Shown here: piece by piece, positions 26,734-37,644 of the stretch
Layout: the number at the start of each line of letters is the position of its first letter
Numbering within the stretch: the stretch's first letter is position 1
Assembly (NCBI GenBank): GCA_015295985.1
Contig: DVDX01000024.1
Location: 62,001 to 126,000, forward strand
Direction: 5' to 3'
DNA length: 64,000 bases
From: Synechococcus sp. M44_DOE_062
GTDB lineage: Bacteria; Cyanobacteriota; Cyanobacteriia; Thermostichales; Thermostichaceae
Made by a program: the position numbers and the translations under genes
Notes under the pieces: model-generated
The model's database searches: none
What the model was told of the DNA's origin: nothing
What the model saw: only the letters and a program-made list of their open reading frames with translations

Positions 26734-27753
26734 ATGCCAGCGCTCAGACCCCGGAAAACCCGACCCCAAGACAACAAAACGGCTGGGCTGCTCTTCCTCT
26801 CCCTGCTGATTTTGATCCTCGGTTTGGGGCTAGCCGCCTGCTCTGCCCGTTCTGAATCCCCGATACCCGGTGTGCCCAGCCCGCCCACCCTCACCCGCTA
26901 TGTTGCCCTGGGAGCCAGCGATGCCGTTGGCTTCAACGCTTCCATCTCCTGTGATGGCCCAGCCAATGCTGCCGGCAGCCGACCCCAGCGCTCAGAGCCG
27001 TTGGACTGCCCCAATGGAACGGGCTATGTGCCCCGCCTGGCCCGGTCTTTGCCGACGCCGGTTGAGCTGGTCAATTTGGGCCGTTCGGGAGCGGTGCTCA
27101 GCCCCGCCATTCAAGCCCTGCGGCAGGGGATCCCCGCCAATTTGCTGCAGGACCAAGTGCCGCGCATTCCCCCCGATGCCACCCTCATCACCATTTGGGT
27201 AGGCGGAAACGACACCAACGCCATCGCTCTGGCAGCAGCTCAACAGGCTCTCCGAGGTGAGGATCCCTTGCCCTTCATCGAGCAGCAGATCCGACAATTC
27301 GCCGCCGATTATCAAACCCTACTGCAGGCGGTGCGTGCCCGCGCCCCTCAAGCTCGCCTGGCGGTGGCCAACCTGCCCAACCTCGCCCTGATTCCCCTAG
27401 GTCAGCAGCAGCCCAGCAGCCTGCGCCAACTGCTCTCCCTGGTCTCGGTTGGCCTCACGCAACGGGCCATCAACCCCTTGAGCCAACAGGGGATCCCAGT
27501 GGTGGACTTGCTCTGTGATCCCCGCTCCTACCGGCGCGAGTCCTTCTTTCCCGGCCCGCTGGCTGACGGGTTTCACCCCAACGACCGGGGCTACGCCGAT
27601 TTGGCCGATGCCTTCTTGAGCGCCCTTCGGCAACCGCTCCCTCCCCAAACCCGCTGCCCTCCCTTCAGCGAGACGGGATCCCTGCAACGAGATGCAGCGG
27701 CAGAGTCCGCCCTCCGCAGTTTTCTCAGCGAGGGATACAGACCGGCACAGTAG
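26734..27753 (+). CDS. SGNH/GDSL-family hydrolase lipoprotein
   Basis: An exported esterase or lipase-like hydrolase of 339 residues from the ATG at 26734 (a TTG 12 codons earlier is possible). After a basic start come a hydrophobic signal sequence and a lipobox LGLAAC, so the mature protein should be lipid-anchored. Catalytic blocks: VALGASDAVGFN (block I, with Ser in GASD), LGRSGAV (block II), WVGGNDTNA (block III) and DGFHPNDRGYADLA with the Asp-x-x-His pair (block V). Divergent from the HD hydrolase gene; it converges on rnj. Confidence 0.85.
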   Translation: MPALRPRKTRPQDNKTAGLLFLSLLILILGLGLAACSARSESPIPGVPSPPTLTRYVALGASDAVGFNASISCDGPANAAGSRPQRSEPLDCPNGTGYVPRLARSLPTPVELVNLGRSGAVLSPAIQALRQGIPANLLQDQVPRIPPDATLITIWVGGNDTNAIALAAAQQALRGEDPLPFIEQQIRQFAADYQTLLQAVRARAPQARLAVANLPNLALIPLGQQQPSSLRQLLSLVSVGLTQRAINPLSQQGIPVVDLLCDPRSYRRESFFPGPLADGFHPNDRGYADLADAFLSALRQPLPPQTRCPPFSETGSLQRDAAAESALRSFLSEGYRPAQ

Positions 27754-27778
27754 GATCCCTGCCCTCGGCAAGGGATCC
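27753..27778. other. Palindrome built from two HIP-like motifs
   Basis: GGATCCCTGCC and GGCAAGGGATCC are near-perfect inverted copies around a 3-base loop, directly after the stop of the SGNH gene and facing rnj. It could stop transcription from both sides, although no U tract follows. Confidence 0.5.
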
Positions 27779-27820
27779 CAAAGGCGCTCAGAAGATCCAC
27801 CCATGGAGAACGGGCCAGTT

Positions 27821-29656
27821 TTAGGAAGCAGCCACAGCCGTCGAGGAGCGCCGCCGCCGGCCCAGAGCACTCGCTACCGGTTCCGGTTGGGTTTCCACAC
27901 CCAGAGAAGGCACGGACTCCTCTTCAGGGGATTGCACAAAAACCGCCACTGTGGGCCTCCCGGGCAATTGTTCTCGCAAGAAACGGCGCACCACCCGCTC
28001 CACTTCGCCCTTAAGGCCGGCCCAGTCGATGTCCAGGCTGCCCCGCTCCAGGGAGCGAGCAAATTGAGGCCACGCTTGCCGAAGGGTGTTTTCCAGAAGG
28101 GGTTTTAGGTCGGATCCCTTGAGGTGGTTGCCTTCGCCTGCCAAGCCAAAGGTCTGCACCTGTGGGGTGCAGAGCAACTGGCCGCTGCCGTCCAGGCTGA
28201 TCACCACCGTCACCATGCCATCTTTGGCGATCTGCTGCCGCTCCTGCAGCATCTCATCCATCACCACCCCATCATGGGAAGCGGCGATCATTTGCAGACC
28301 AGAGGGGACGCGGCCCGTGATGGCAATGCGCTCCCGGTTCACCTCCACCACATCCCCGTTGTCGATGATCACGATGTTTTCCCGCGGGATCCCCATGCTC
28401 ATGGCGGTTTCGGCGTGCTTGACCAGCATGCGGTATTCCCCGTGGGTGGGGACAAAGAACTTGGGGCGGGTGAGGGCGATCATCAGCTTCTGGTCTTCCT
28501 GGCAGCCGTGGCCGGAAACGTGCAGGCCCTTGTCCTTGCCGTAAATGACATTGGCTCCCAGCTCCATCAGCTTGTCGATGACCCGCGAGACCGCGATTGT
28601 ATTGCCAGGGATCGGGTTGGCCGACCACACCACCGTGTCGCCTGGCTTGATTTGCAACTGCGGGTGTTCGCCGTTGGCAATGCGGGTGAGAGCAGCTAGA
28701 GGTTCTCCCTGGGATCCGGTGGTGAGGATGATCACCCGGTCATCTGGCAGGCTGTTGATCACATGCATCGGCTGCAGGGTTTCGTCCTTGCAGCGGATAT
28801 AGCCCAAGCGCCGCGCATGAGCCACCACGTTCAGCATGGAGCGGCCCAGCAAAGACACCACCCGACCTTGCTGTTCGGCAATCTGCAGCACCAGGTTGAG
28901 ACGATGCACCGAAGAAGCAAAGGTGGTGATGATCACCCGCCCCTTGGCTCCGGCAATGGCCTTGGTGAGACCCGGCACCACAGAAGCTTCGGAAGGGGTG
29001 AACCCCGGCACTTCCGCGTTGGTGGAGTCGCTGATCAGGCAGAGCACTCCCTTTTCCCCATGTTCGGCCAACCGCTGCAGGTCAAAGTACTCCCCATCCA
29101 CGGGGGTGTGGTCGATCTTGAAGTCACCGGTCTGAATAATGACGCCCACAGGCGTGTGCAGAGCCACCGTAAAGCTATCGGCAAAGGAGTGGGTGTTGCG
29201 AATGAATTCGGCAAAAAAGTGCTTGCTCAGGGGAACAATCTCGCGGGGGCCAACGGGGCGCAGCTCTGTGCGGTTGAGTAGGCCCACTTCCCGCAGTTTC
29301 TCTTCCAGCAACGCCAGCGCTAATCTGGGGCCGTAGATGACCGGAATATCGAATTCCCGCAGGTGATAGGGGATCCCGCCGATGTGATCCTCGTGGCCGT
29401 GGGTAACCACCATCCCCCGCACTTTGTCCCGATTTTGCTTGATGTAGGTCATGTCCGGCAACACGATGTTAATGCCGTGCATGCTCCCATCGGGAAAAGC
29501 CAAACCGGCATCCAAGAGGATAATGTCATCCTCGTAGCGGAAGGCCCATGTGTTTTTGCCAATCTCCCGTTCGCCGCCCAGCGGAATCATCTGAACGGAA
29601 GAGGTGGATTGCGGGGTTACAGAACGAGAAGCAACTGAAGAACGTGGTGTTGGCAT
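27821..29656 (-). CDS. rnj: Ribonuclease J
   Basis: Metallo-beta-lactamase family ribonuclease with 5'-3' exonuclease and endonuclease activity in mRNA decay and rRNA processing. The 611 residues show the metal motif HGHEDHIGGIPY (about 85), a further His in RNTHSFADS, Asp in IQTGDFKIDHTP, the beta-CASP domain with TTGSQGEPLAALTR and SGHGCQEDQ, and a C-terminal domain ending in a low-complexity tail longer than the Bacillus enzymes. It is downstream of dapA on the same strand after about 230 bases, the gene order known from other cyanobacteria. Confidence 0.95.
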   Translation of the reverse strand: MPTPRSSVASRSVTPQSTSSVQMIPLGGEREIGKNTWAFRYEDDIILLDAGLAFPDGSMHGINIVLPDMTYIKQNRDKVRGMVVTHGHEDHIGGIPYHLREFDIPVIYGPRLALALLEEKLREVGLLNRTELRPVGPREIVPLSKHFFAEFIRNTHSFADSFTVALHTPVGVIIQTGDFKIDHTPVDGEYFDLQRLAEHGEKGVLCLISDSTNAEVPGFTPSEASVVPGLTKAIAGAKGRVIITTFASSVHRLNLVLQIAEQQGRVVSLLGRSMLNVVAHARRLGYIRCKDETLQPMHVINSLPDDRVIILTTGSQGEPLAALTRIANGEHPQLQIKPGDTVVWSANPIPGNTIAVSRVIDKLMELGANVIYGKDKGLHVSGHGCQEDQKLMIALTRPKFFVPTHGEYRMLVKHAETAMSMGIPRENIVIIDNGDVVEVNRERIAITGRVPSGLQMIAASHDGVVMDEMLQERQQIAKDGMVTVVISLDGSGQLLCTPQVQTFGLAGEGNHLKGSDLKPLLENTLRQAWPQFARSLERGSLDIDWAGLKGEVERVVRRFLREQLPGRPTVAVFVQSPEEESVPSLGVETQPEPVASALGRRRRSSTAVAAS

Positions 29657-29888
29657 ATGGGTTTAGATCCTCAACAGTAAAAAAACAAAAACAGAAACGG
29701 GCACAAGCTATCCCCAACAAGGCTGTGGGTGAAAGCTGAACTCAGCCGCCGCAACTTATCGATTTCCCCAGCCGGGAAAGAGCTTTTCAGGGAAAAAGCT
29801 ACCTACCCACAGGTCAGACGCCACAAAAGAGCCCCTTGTAAACCCTTGCAAACTCCGGCCATAGCGGAAGCAAAACCTAAAAATGCAA

Positions 29889-30809
29889 TCATGAAACCTT
29901 CGTCGTCATTTGCTCGGATCCCTTCGATTCAGCCAGTAGGCCCATCTCTTCAAGTACCTGTCGCAAAACCTGCAGGGAATTGGGCTGCAGGGGCGCTAGG
30001 GGAAGGCGTGCCCGACCCACTCGCCAGCCCTGCATCTCCAATGCCGCCTTAATCGGAACCGGGTTGGTCTCGATGAACAAAACCTTGAACAACGGAAACA
30101 AACGCAGGTGGTGGGCCAAAGCTTGATCGTGTTGCCCTCTGATGTAGCTTTGGATCAGTTCCTGCAACTGCAACCCAATCAAGTGGCTGGCTACACTAAC
30201 CACACCGCTACCTCCCAAGGACAGGAGTGGCAGCGTCAAAGAGTCGTCTCCCGAATAAATGGCAAAACGCGAGGGAGTGAGCCGCCGAATTTCCGAAGCT
30301 GTGTCCATTATACCACTGGCTTCTTTGATGGCGACAACCGTTTCCAGTTCTGCCAATTTCGCCACGGTCTCCGGCTGTAGACTGGCTCCTGTGCGACTGG
30401 GAATGTTGTACAGCAAGATGGGCAGGTCACTGGCTTGGGCAATGGCTCTGAAGTGCTCATAAAGGCCGGCCTGGGTAGGCTTGTTGTAGTAGGGCACCAC
30501 CTGCAAAGAGCCGTCCAAACCCAATTGAGCGGCCTTTTTTGTGGCTTCAACGGCCTCACGGGTGGAGTTGGATCCCGTGCCGGCAATCACCTTGGCCCGA
30601 CCGGCCACGGCATCTCGCACCACGCGGAACAGCTCGTATTCCTCTTGCCAAGTCAGGGTGGGAGACTCGCCCGTAGTGCCGCAGACCACCAAGCCGTCGC
30701 TGCCGTGGGTTACCAAGTAATCGGCCAAACGAGCGGCCTCATCGTAGTTAAGCTCCCCCTCCTCGGTAAAGGGGGTAACCATGGCCGTCAGCACTCGACC
30801 GAAGTTCAC
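29889..30809 (-). CDS. dapA: 4-hydroxy-tetrahydrodipicolinate synthase
   Basis: Condenses pyruvate with aspartate semialdehyde in lysine and diaminopimelate synthesis. The GTG start at 30809 gives [14 protein letters not shown], the usual beginning of the family, and is preceded by GGGGAG; the frame runs upstream to an ATG at 30889 but that extension is not family-like. The protein of about 306 residues has the GTTGESPTL block, the catalytic Tyr in [11 protein letters not shown] and the Schiff-base Lys in VVAIKEASG. The next gene downstream is rnj. Confidence 0.94.
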   Translation of the reverse strand: MNFGRVLTAMVTPFTEEGELNYDEAARLADYLVTHGSDGLVVCGTTGESPTLTWQEEYELFRVVRDAVAGRAKVIAGTGSNSTREAVEATKKAAQLGLDGSLQVVPYYNKPTQAGLYEHFRAIAQASDLPILLYNIPSRTGASLQPETVAKLAELETVVAIKEASGIMDTASEIRRLTPSRFAIYSGDDSLTLPLLSLGGSGVVSVASHLIGLQLQELIQSYIRGQHDQALAHHLRLFPLFKVLFIETNPVPIKAALEMQGWRVGRARLPLAPLQPNSLQVLRQVLEEMGLLAESKGSEQMTTKVS

Positions 30810-31046
30810 CGACTGCTTCTCCCCACCAACCACACCAATCTGATGATTCAACCTGACGATCCAGATGAGACCAGTTTGTTTCTCCATCATACCTGCCTTT
30901 GTGTCAGGGATCCCGCTCACCTGCCCTGCCAAAGCCCAGTTTGCCCCTCACCCGCTTGCCACAGGCCGAATGAAAGGGAGATAACAAAGAAGACAGACCG
31001 TTTGAATACGGAATGTATATCTACTTACCGACACTTGAGGATCCCT

Positions 31047-31673
31047 ATGGACGCCCTAACTGCCCTGAAAGAGCGCATTTCCGCCGACAAGTTTGATCCC
31101 AGCCGCCGTCTATCGGAAGCGGAGATCCGAGAGCTGGTGGCCTATGCCATGGAAGCCCCTTCTTCCTTCAACATTCAGCACTGGCGGTTTGTTGCAGTCA
31201 CCGACCCAGAGGACAAAGAGCGCCTCAAATCTCTGGCCTACAACCAACAGAAGGTGGCAGATGCGCCGGTGGTGTTGATCATCCTGGGGGATTTGCGGGG
31301 GTATGAGAAACTGCCGCAGATTGTGGAGCGAACGGTTGCTGCCGGGATCCTCTCCCCCGAAAAAGCGGAAGGCTGGGTGAACATGGCCCAGGCAACCTAT
31401 CTCCACAATCCCACCTTGGCACGGGATGAGGCGATTCGCTCTGGGGCGATGGCTGCCATGGCGCTGATGATTGCAGCCCAGGCCAAGGGTTTGGTGAGCG
31501 CGCCGATGATCGGCTTTGATCCGGAAGGGGTAAAGCGGGAGTTTGGGATTTCCGACCGCTACGTGCCGGTGATGCTGCTGGCGATTGGATACGCTGCGCC
31601 GGGCAACTGGCCCCGCAAGCCTCGCTTGGGGGTGGATGAAGTTCTGGCCTTTGGGCGAGGGCGGGAGTTTTAG
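31047..31673 (+). CDS. Nitroreductase-family flavoprotein
   Basis: A 208-residue FMN-dependent oxidoreductase of the nitroreductase fold, expected to be a soluble dimer. The start [18 protein letters not shown] follows GAGG. FMN-binding elements are the family [16 protein letters not shown] near residue 34 and the [16 protein letters not shown]-type helix followed by [16 protein letters not shown]. The physiological substrate is not evident. It is divergent from dapA and converges with trpD. Confidence 0.88.
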   Translation: MDALTALKERISADKFDPSRRLSEAEIRELVAYAMEAPSSFNIQHWRFVAVTDPEDKERLKSLAYNQQKVADAPVVLIILGDLRGYEKLPQIVERTVAAGILSPEKAEGWVNMAQATYLHNPTLARDEAIRSGAMAAMALMIAAQAKGLVSAPMIGFDPEGVKREFGISDRYVPVMLLAIGYAAPGNWPRKPRLGVDEVLAFGRGREF

Positions 31674-31730
31674 CCCCGGACTCAGGTGGGATCCCTGCCA
31701 GCCATGGAATGCTCTGGGCTCCTATCGGCA

Positions 31731-32762
31731 TCAAGCCTTGAGAAAACGAACCAACTGTTGCAGGCGGTCCCAGGCGGCGCCACTGGCGACAATCTCGCGG
31801 GCTTGGGCGATCCCGGTTCTCCAATCGGGGGCTACTCCGGCCACCTGCAAGGCCAAAGCAGCATTCAAGGCCACCACATCCTGCTGGGCAAGCGCCCCAG
31901 ATCCCTGCAGAACTTGGGCGAGGATGGCGGCATTTTCCTGCAGATCCCCTCCTTTTAGAGCTAGGGTGGGTGCTGCGGTGAGGTCATAGTCGCGCGGGTT
32001 CAAGACTTCCGTCCGTACCGACCCGCCGCAAAGCACGCCCAAATCCGTGGGCTGATCCAGCCCGGCCTCATCGAGACCTTCGCGGCTGTGCAACACAATG
32101 GCCCCTTCCCGTCCCAACAGGTGCAGAGCCTCTGCCATCACCGGCACCAGCTCCTGGGCATAAACCCCGATCACCTGACGGTTGGGATAGAGGGGATTGA
32201 CCAAGGGCCCCAACAGGTTAAAGATGGTGCGAACTTTTAGGGCCCGCCGATAGGGGATCACCGCCCGCATGGCTGGGTGCCACTGGGGAGCAAACAAAAA
32301 GGTGATGCCCACTTCCGCCACAGCCGCCCGCACCCGCTCTGGCTCAGCGTTGAGGTTCACCCCCAGGGCTTCTAGCACATCCGCCGAGCCGACTTTGCCA
32401 GAGGCCGAACGATTGCCATGTTTGACCACTGGGATCCCGGCTGCACTGACCACAAAAGCCACCGCCGTGGAAATGTTAAAAGTGCCGGCCCCATCGCCGC
32501 CGGTGCCACAGGTATCCACCAGGAGCGGCAAGTCCAGCGGGGATCCCAGTGAAGCCCGCTGCAGCACCCGTGCCATTCCGGCCAGTTCACTGGCGCTGAC
32601 TCCCTTGGCTTGCAGGGCCGCCAGAATCGCCCCCGACACCACATCTGGCACTTGGTTCTGGAGCCAACCGTTCATCAACTGTTCAGCTTGGGCTTCGCTT
32701 AGCGATTGCCGATCCAGCAACTGCCCCAAAAGCTGTGGCCAAAGGTCAGCCGTTTCTGTCAT
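31731..32762 (-). CDS. trpD: Anthranilate phosphoribosyltransferase
   Basis: Second step of tryptophan synthesis: transfer of phosphoribose to anthranilate. The 343 residues are complete. Markers are the PRPP-binding [18 protein letters not shown], the [21 protein letters not shown] stretch, and [19 protein letters not shown] in the C-terminal domain. It is a single gene not linked to other trp genes here, as is common in cyanobacteria. trmFO diverges from it about 170 bases upstream. Confidence 0.96.
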   Translation of the reverse strand: MTETADLWPQLLGQLLDRQSLSEAQAEQLMNGWLQNQVPDVVSGAILAALQAKGVSASELAGMARVLQRASLGSPLDLPLLVDTCGTGGDGAGTFNISTAVAFVVSAAGIPVVKHGNRSASGKVGSADVLEALGVNLNAEPERVRAAVAEVGITFLFAPQWHPAMRAVIPYRRALKVRTIFNLLGPLVNPLYPNRQVIGVYAQELVPVMAEALHLLGREGAIVLHSREGLDEAGLDQPTDLGVLCGGSVRTEVLNPRDYDLTAAPTLALKGGDLQENAAILAQVLQGSGALAQQDVVALNAALALQVAGVAPDWRTGIAQAREIVASGAAWDRLQQLVRFLKA

Positions 32763-32933
32763 GGGTCGGGATCCTGGGTGTCAGCGGGTACTCATAGTAG
32801 CGTATCCCGCCTCTGGGTCACTTGCCTCGTGCAGGTCGGGCCATGCTGATGATTGGTATAGTGGGTCTGACCTGGGCCGTTTCCGGCCTTAGCAGGGTGT
32901 GTTCCATTCTTCTCTTCCCTCCCGGAGGTTGCG

Positions 32934-34313
32934 ATGAACCCTCCAACTAACCCAAGGGCTTCCAGCCCGCTTGCACGAGCGGGAGCCTTTGCCCCCATCC
33001 ATGTTGTGGGCGGGGGGTTGGCGGGGACAGAGGCCGCTTGGCAAATTGCCCAGTTGGGAGTGCCTGTCATTCTTTCGGAGATGCGCCCCGTACGCCAGAG
33101 CCCGGCCCATCACACCGATCAGTTGGGGGAGCTGGTCTGTAGCAACTCCTTTGGGGCTGCGGCTAGCGATCGGGCAGCAGGGCTGCTCAAGGAAGAACTG
33201 CGACAACTGGGATCCCTGGTGATTGCGACAGCGGATTGCCATGCGGTGCCGGCAGGAGGGGCATTGGCGGTGGATCGGGCTCGCTTCAGTCAGGCTCTTA
33301 CGGAAGCCATTCAAAACCATCCCCGCATCACCCTGCGCCGGGAGGAAGTAACGGAGATCCCGGAGGGCATTGCCGTCCTCTGTACCGGCCCTCTGACCAG
33401 TGACTCCCTGGCCAAGGCGCTGCAAGCTTTTACGGGCCTGGAGTACCTGAGCTTTTTCGATGCTTCTAGCCCCATTGTTACCGGGGATTCCTTGAACCGG
33501 GCGGTGGTGTTTCAGGCTTCCCGCTACGACAAGGGGGAGGCAGCCTATCTCAACTGCCCCATGACGGAGGCGGAGTACGAACGGTTCTGGCGGGCGTTGG
33601 TGGAGGCGGAGCAGGCACCCCTCAAGAATTTTGAACGGGAGGAGCGCAAGTTTTTCGAGGGCTGCTTGCCGATTGAAGAAATGGCGCGACGGGGCAAAGA
33701 CACCCTCTGTTTTGGCCCCTTGAAGCCGGTGGGGCTGGTGGATCCGCGCACGGGATCCCGTCCCTATGCGGTGGTGCAGTTGCGGCAAGAGGACAAAGCA
33801 GGGCAGTTGTGGAACTTGGTGGGCTTTCAAACCAACTTGAAATGGGGAGAACAGCAGCGGGTCTTTCGTCTCATCCCTGGCCTGGAACAGGCGGAGTTTG
33901 TTCGCTTTGGGGTGATGCACCGCAATACGTTTCTGAATTCGCCCCAGCTTTTGTGGCCGACCTTGCAATTTCGTCGCCGACCCACGCTGTTTGCCGCCGG
34001 CCAGTTGGTGGGCACTGAGGGCTATGCCTGTGCGGTGGCAGGGGGATGGTTGGCCGGACAGAACGCCGCCCGCTTGGCTCTGGGGTTGCCCTTGATCACG
34101 CTGCCCCCCGAAACGATGATGGGATCCCTGTTTCAATTCATCAGCGGCGCGGATCCCAAGCATTTTCAGCCGATGCCGGCCAATTTTGGACTGTTGCCGG
34201 ATTTGGAGGGGCGCAAGCTTCGCAACAAGCAGGAGCGCTATGGCCGTTACCGGGATCGCGCTTTGGCTGCTCTGAGGGCGACTGGGTTGGTGCGTCAGGT
34301 GCAAACCGCCTAG
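32934..34313 (+). CDS. trmFO: Methylenetetrahydrofolate-tRNA (uracil-54-C5) methyltransferase
   Basis: Folate- and FAD-dependent enzyme making ribothymidine at position 54 of tRNAs. The 459-residue protein has a short N-terminal extension, then the dinucleotide motif [14 protein letters not shown], the family stretches [24 protein letters not shown] and [14 protein letters not shown], and ends with a [17 protein letters not shown]-type FAD contact. The ATG follows a strong GGAGG. It is divergent from trpD and followed by ackA on the same strand (109 bases). Confidence 0.96.
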   Translation: MNPPTNPRASSPLARAGAFAPIHVVGGGLAGTEAAWQIAQLGVPVILSEMRPVRQSPAHHTDQLGELVCSNSFGAAASDRAAGLLKEELRQLGSLVIATADCHAVPAGGALAVDRARFSQALTEAIQNHPRITLRREEVTEIPEGIAVLCTGPLTSDSLAKALQAFTGLEYLSFFDASSPIVTGDSLNRAVVFQASRYDKGEAAYLNCPMTEAEYERFWRALVEAEQAPLKNFEREERKFFEGCLPIEEMARRGKDTLCFGPLKPVGLVDPRTGSRPYAVVQLRQEDKAGQLWNLVGFQTNLKWGEQQRVFRLIPGLEQAEFVRFGVMHRNTFLNSPQLLWPTLQFRRRPTLFAAGQLVGTEGYACAVAGGWLAGQNAARLALGLPLITLPPETMMGSLFQFISGADPKHFQPMPANFGLLPDLEGRKLRNKQERYGRYRDRALAALRATGLVRQVQTA

Positions 34314-34422
34314 GGGAGACCCAGGCTGGAGCGTGTTGCCAACGGTTGCAGTCCGAAGTCAAAGTCGAGATTGAGCATTAACTTGAGTTGATGAGCCTTG
34401 CGAAGGCCGACGAAGATACACT

Positions 34423-35634
34423 GTGAATATTCTGGTCGTCAACGCTGGTTCCAGCAGCCTCAAATCCTCCCTATTTCTGACGGTTGAGGGAAGGGTGGAG
34501 GCCACGCCCATCTGGCAAGCCCAGGTGGATTTCACCTACAAGCCGGGGGAGGCCCTCATCCAGACTCGTCGGCGAGGCGGTGGGTGGGAACCTTTTCCCT
34601 CCACTTCACCCGAGGGGGGGATCGGCCAGTTGGCCCCGCTGTTTCAAAGCCTCTGGCAAGGGGAGGGATCCCTGCTTGCGGAGGTGGCTGAGATCAACGG
34701 CGTCGGCCATCGGGTGGTGCATGGGGGATCCCTGTATCGGCAGCCCACCCTAATTACACCGGAGGTGGAGCGGGCAATTGAGCAACTGATCCCCTTGGCT
34801 CCAGCCCACAATCCCGCTGCACTAGCCGGCATCCGTCTGCTGAGTCAACTGTTGCCAGGGATCCCCCAGGTGGCCGTTTTCGACACCGCCTTCCACCAGC
34901 AAATGCCCCTGGCCGCAGCCCTCTACCCTCTCCCCTATGCCTGGGCTGAACAAGGGATCCGCCGCTACGGGTTTCATGGCATTAACCACGAGCATTGCGC
35001 CCGTCGCGCTGCTGAGATCTTAAACCGACCCCTGGAAGAGTTGCGGCTGATCACCTGTCACCTGGGCAACGGCTGTTCGTTGGCAGCCATTCGCGGGGGC
35101 AGAAGCGTGGATACCACCATGGGCTATACCCCTCTGGAGGGCTTGATGATGGGATCCCGGTCGGGGTCGGTGGATCCGGGCATTTTGATCCATCAGTTGC
35201 GCCAGGGCATGAGCGTGGATGAACTGGATCGGATCTTGAACCGAGAATCAGGGCTGAAGGGCGTTTCCGGCCTAAGCAGCGACATGCGGGTTGTGTTGGA
35301 GGCGATGGAGGCAGGCCATGTCCGGGCAGAGCTGGCTTTTGATCTGTTTGTTCACCGTCTGCGCGGCCAGATTGGGGCGATGCTCATGAGCTTGGATCGG
35401 CTGGATGCGCTGGTGTTCTCCGGGGGGATTGGGGAAAACTCAGCGCCGGTGCGGGCGGCAGCCTGTGCAGATCTGGGTTTTTTGGGGATCCAGATCGACC
35501 CGGTTTTGAATGCCGGATCCCCCCGCAACTGCGACATCAGCACCTGCGATGCTCCGGTACGGGTTCTGGTGATCTCAGCCCAAGAGGACTGGGCCATTGC
35601 CACAGCCTGCCAAAGCCTTTTGCAAGGGGAATGA
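34423..35634 (+). CDS. ackA: Acetate kinase
   Basis: Interconverts acetyl phosphate plus ADP and acetate plus ATP; in dark or anoxic mats this supports fermentation. The 403-residue protein starts at a GTG with [14 protein letters not shown], and has the catalytic surroundings [35 protein letters not shown] and the C-terminal [14 protein letters not shown]. No pta gene adjoins it. The next gene is a lipoprotein 115 bases downstream. Confidence 0.96.
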   Translation: MNILVVNAGSSSLKSSLFLTVEGRVEATPIWQAQVDFTYKPGEALIQTRRRGGGWEPFPSTSPEGGIGQLAPLFQSLWQGEGSLLAEVAEINGVGHRVVHGGSLYRQPTLITPEVERAIEQLIPLAPAHNPAALAGIRLLSQLLPGIPQVAVFDTAFHQQMPLAAALYPLPYAWAEQGIRRYGFHGINHEHCARRAAEILNRPLEELRLITCHLGNGCSLAAIRGGRSVDTTMGYTPLEGLMMGSRSGSVDPGILIHQLRQGMSVDELDRILNRESGLKGVSGLSSDMRVVLEAMEAGHVRAELAFDLFVHRLRGQIGAMLMSLDRLDALVFSGGIGENSAPVRAAACADLGFLGIQIDPVLNAGSPRNCDISTCDAPVRVLVISAQEDWAIATACQSLLQGE

Positions 35635-35749
35635 GCGAAGGATCCCAGGCTGCTTCTTGCCAGGTTCTCTCCCTTCCACCCACTGGCTTGGTGGAGACAA
35701 ACCCCAGACAATAAGCTCAAAAAAGAAAACCTTTTGGGGTGGAGAGGAG

Positions 35750-36226
35750 ATGGCGCAACAGATGCAACGAAAGAATGAAAGGATCCCTGTGCTGGTGCTG
35801 CTGAGCAGTGTTCTGGTGGGGTGTGGGAGCACAACCGGCAGCAGCAATCCTCTCCCCCTGCCACCTCCCATACCTGCTCCGTCCCTCACCATTACCGATC
35901 TCTCCCCGCGCACCGTCTCGGTGGGGCAAACTCCAACCTTTGTGGTGTCTTTCCGGGTAGAGGCCCCTGCCGGGATCCGGGGTTCCAATGCCTTTTTGGC
36001 TTCCGTCACCACCCCACTGGGCAATTTCGTAACCCTGGGAGCTTTCGATGCCGCTCAGTTGCCCGGCTGCTTTGTTGGGGCGACCACCTGCACCGTTACA
36101 GGGCTGACCCTGACCCAGAATCGCTTTACCCTCACTCAGACAGGATCCCATCAGCTCACCATCAGTGTGTTCGATCGGCAGGAGCGGCTGGGCAGCGGCA
36201 GTTTCCCATTTACCGGAGTGCTTTGA
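35750..36226 (+). CDS. Small lipoprotein, function unknown
   Basis: From the ATG at 35750, which is preceded by GGAGAGGAG, the 158-residue precursor has a basic start (MAQQMQRKNERIP), a hydrophobic stretch and lipobox VLVGC, then a Pro-rich spacer and a beta-rich domain with the pattern of an immunoglobulin-like fold (LTITDLSPRTVSVGQTPTF, TLTQTGSHQLTISVFD). Two Cys (PGCFVGATTC) may form a disulfide. Longer upstream starts were rejected because they overlap ackA and destroy the signal sequence. Confidence 0.7.
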   Translation: MAQQMQRKNERIPVLVLLSSVLVGCGSTTGSSNPLPLPPPIPAPSLTITDLSPRTVSVGQTPTFVVSFRVEAPAGIRGSNAFLASVTTPLGNFVTLGAFDAAQLPGCFVGATTCTVTGLTLTQNRFTLTQTGSHQLTISVFDRQERLGSGSFPFTGVL

Positions 36227-37086
36227 AAAGGGTTCGGATAAAGACACAGGGGATACCATAGCTATAGCTATTCCAGCTTAAGGTGAGGCACTTGGGCTAC
36301 TGGGAAAAGCCTTCTGGCTCACTGCACTATTGCTATGCCTACGGCACCCTGGCGGGAACCGCAACGCTGACGGGACGACGCGACCAACACTTTAGGTGTG
36401 GGTGCAGTGTCTTAATTTGAATCGAAATGACCATAATCTTACAGGGATCCCTAGAAATTCAAAACTCTAGACCCTACCTTCCAGTCAGACTTCTGAATTC
36501 TCCGGCCAAGGGATGAGGTCACTTCAGTCAAACTTGAACAGTCTTGCCGTTCCTGAGGGGATCAGGTTTTATCGCTTCAAATCGGGCGAGGGTAAAGTCG
36601 AGTGTAAACAAAAGTGTCGGCCTTGTTTTGCAAGCCTCAGAATAAAGTTGAGACCTCCACTGATCCCTCGGTCTTGACCCTCTCCCGACCAAAGTCGGGG
36701 GATCCTTACACAGTCCCCAAACGGACTTGTAACGGTGTGGAGTCGATGAGATCAGGATCGGACCCCTATGCTCGTAGACTTTGACCTGTAGTTGCTCTCA
36801 ATTGCAGTGAAACAGCTTCGGATCCCAATCTCCCCTCTCCCCTGGTGGCAAAGAGACTGGACGTACTCGCCTGTGGAATGTGGAGCGTCTGGGCACTGTC
36901 TCCGGCAGGAACGTGATTCGGAGAGCCCAACTGAGGTGATCTCGATCAGCACGAGCCTCTGGTCGGGGGAATAGGTTACAGTTATCCAAAAAGATAACAA
37001 TTTTGACGAAAAAGACATCTTCTGCTTTCCCCAAGCTGACCTTTCGATAAGCTGAAGCCGATCACAGGGAATGGAGGCGCTGAACG
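36227..37086. other. Long gap with a dispersed repeat and probable gene remains
   Basis: 860 bases with no intact gene. The first part holds copy A of a dispersed repeat (36329-36428). Near 36670-36690 is the hairpin CTCCCGAC-caaa-GTCGGGGG. Between 36790 and 36975 a short frame (PVECGASGHCLRQERDSESP) looks like decayed coding sequence and might be the tail of an IS200/IS605 TnpB, but this is weak. The part directly before the FHA gene should hold its promoter. Confidence 0.4.
36329..36428 (-). repeat. Dispersed repeat, copy A
   Basis: Read on the minus strand, this matches the plus-strand sequence at 60747-60863: cgattcaaa, ctgcacccacacc, gttggtcgcgtc, cagcgttgcggttcccg and agggtgccgtaggcatagc occur in the same order. 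Copy A lacks part of the cgcgtc micro-repeats seen in copy B. Confidence 0.85.
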
Positions 37087-37644
37087 GTGGAGAATGAGAT
37101 CCTGTGTCAACTCACTCTGGAATGGACTGAAGCCGACCGGCGTCGATCTCAAACGGTTTCGCCTGTCCCCTCTAAGCTGGTTACCATTGGACGGGATCCC
37201 GGCTGCGATGTGGTGCTCCACGACCCAACTCGCTCAGTCTCAGGAATTCACGCCGGGCTTTATTGGGATCCGAAGACCTTAAGCTTCCACATTCGCAACT
37301 TAACTCGGGATCGGTTGCCTCCTAAGCAACCCAACCCCGTCTGGGTGAATGGCCGAAAAATCATTCAGGAAGAGCTTGCGCTTGAGACCAATAGCCAAAT
37401 TCAATTGGGGCGTGTTGTGCTGAGCGTGAAGTCTATAGAAGTTGCCAGGAGGAATCAGGGGGATCCCCTCAGCCGCGGCACTTTGGACACCCTCAGGGTG
37501 AGATGCAGCCGCCTAGAAAACCCTCACTACCTGCCCCCGGAATATCAGGGTCAGAATTGTCCCTACTGCGGGCATTTGGTCTTGAGCGCTACCTTGGTGA
37601 TCCCTCCTCCAGAAGTTGGTAAAGCCCCGCAATCTCCTGCCTAG
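37087..37644 (+). CDS. FHA-domain protein
   Basis: A 185-residue protein with one forkhead-associated (phosphothreonine-binding) domain over about residues 25-115: the GR of TIGRDPGCDVVL, a Ser-x-x-His site (SGIHAGLYW), and the NG of VWVNGRKI. A C-terminal part with Cys residues (RVRCSRLENPHYL and NCPYCGHL) may bind zinc. The start is a GTG. It is followed 156 bases later by a larger FHA-oxidoreductase gene on the same strand, so both may read phosphorylation by the same Ser/Thr kinase; no kinase gene lies in the window. Confidence 0.8.
   Translation: MENEILCQLTLEWTEADRRRSQTVSPVPSKLVTIGRDPGCDVVLHDPTRSVSGIHAGLYWDPKTLSFHIRNLTRDRLPPKQPNPVWVNGRKIIQEELALETNSQIQLGRVVLSVKSIEVARRNQGDPLSRGTLDTLRVRCSRLENPHYLPPEYQGQNCPYCGHLVLSATLVIPPPEVGKAPQSPA

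Noticed and set aside
30435-31046. Long N-terminal extension of the nitroreductase frame
   Set aside because: It is antisense to dapA; the ATG at 31047 has a proper ribosome-binding site and the family start.
36752-37018. 88-residue minus-strand frame
   Set aside because: Composition is not protein-like and it lies in a gap with repeats and decay; no ribosome-binding site.
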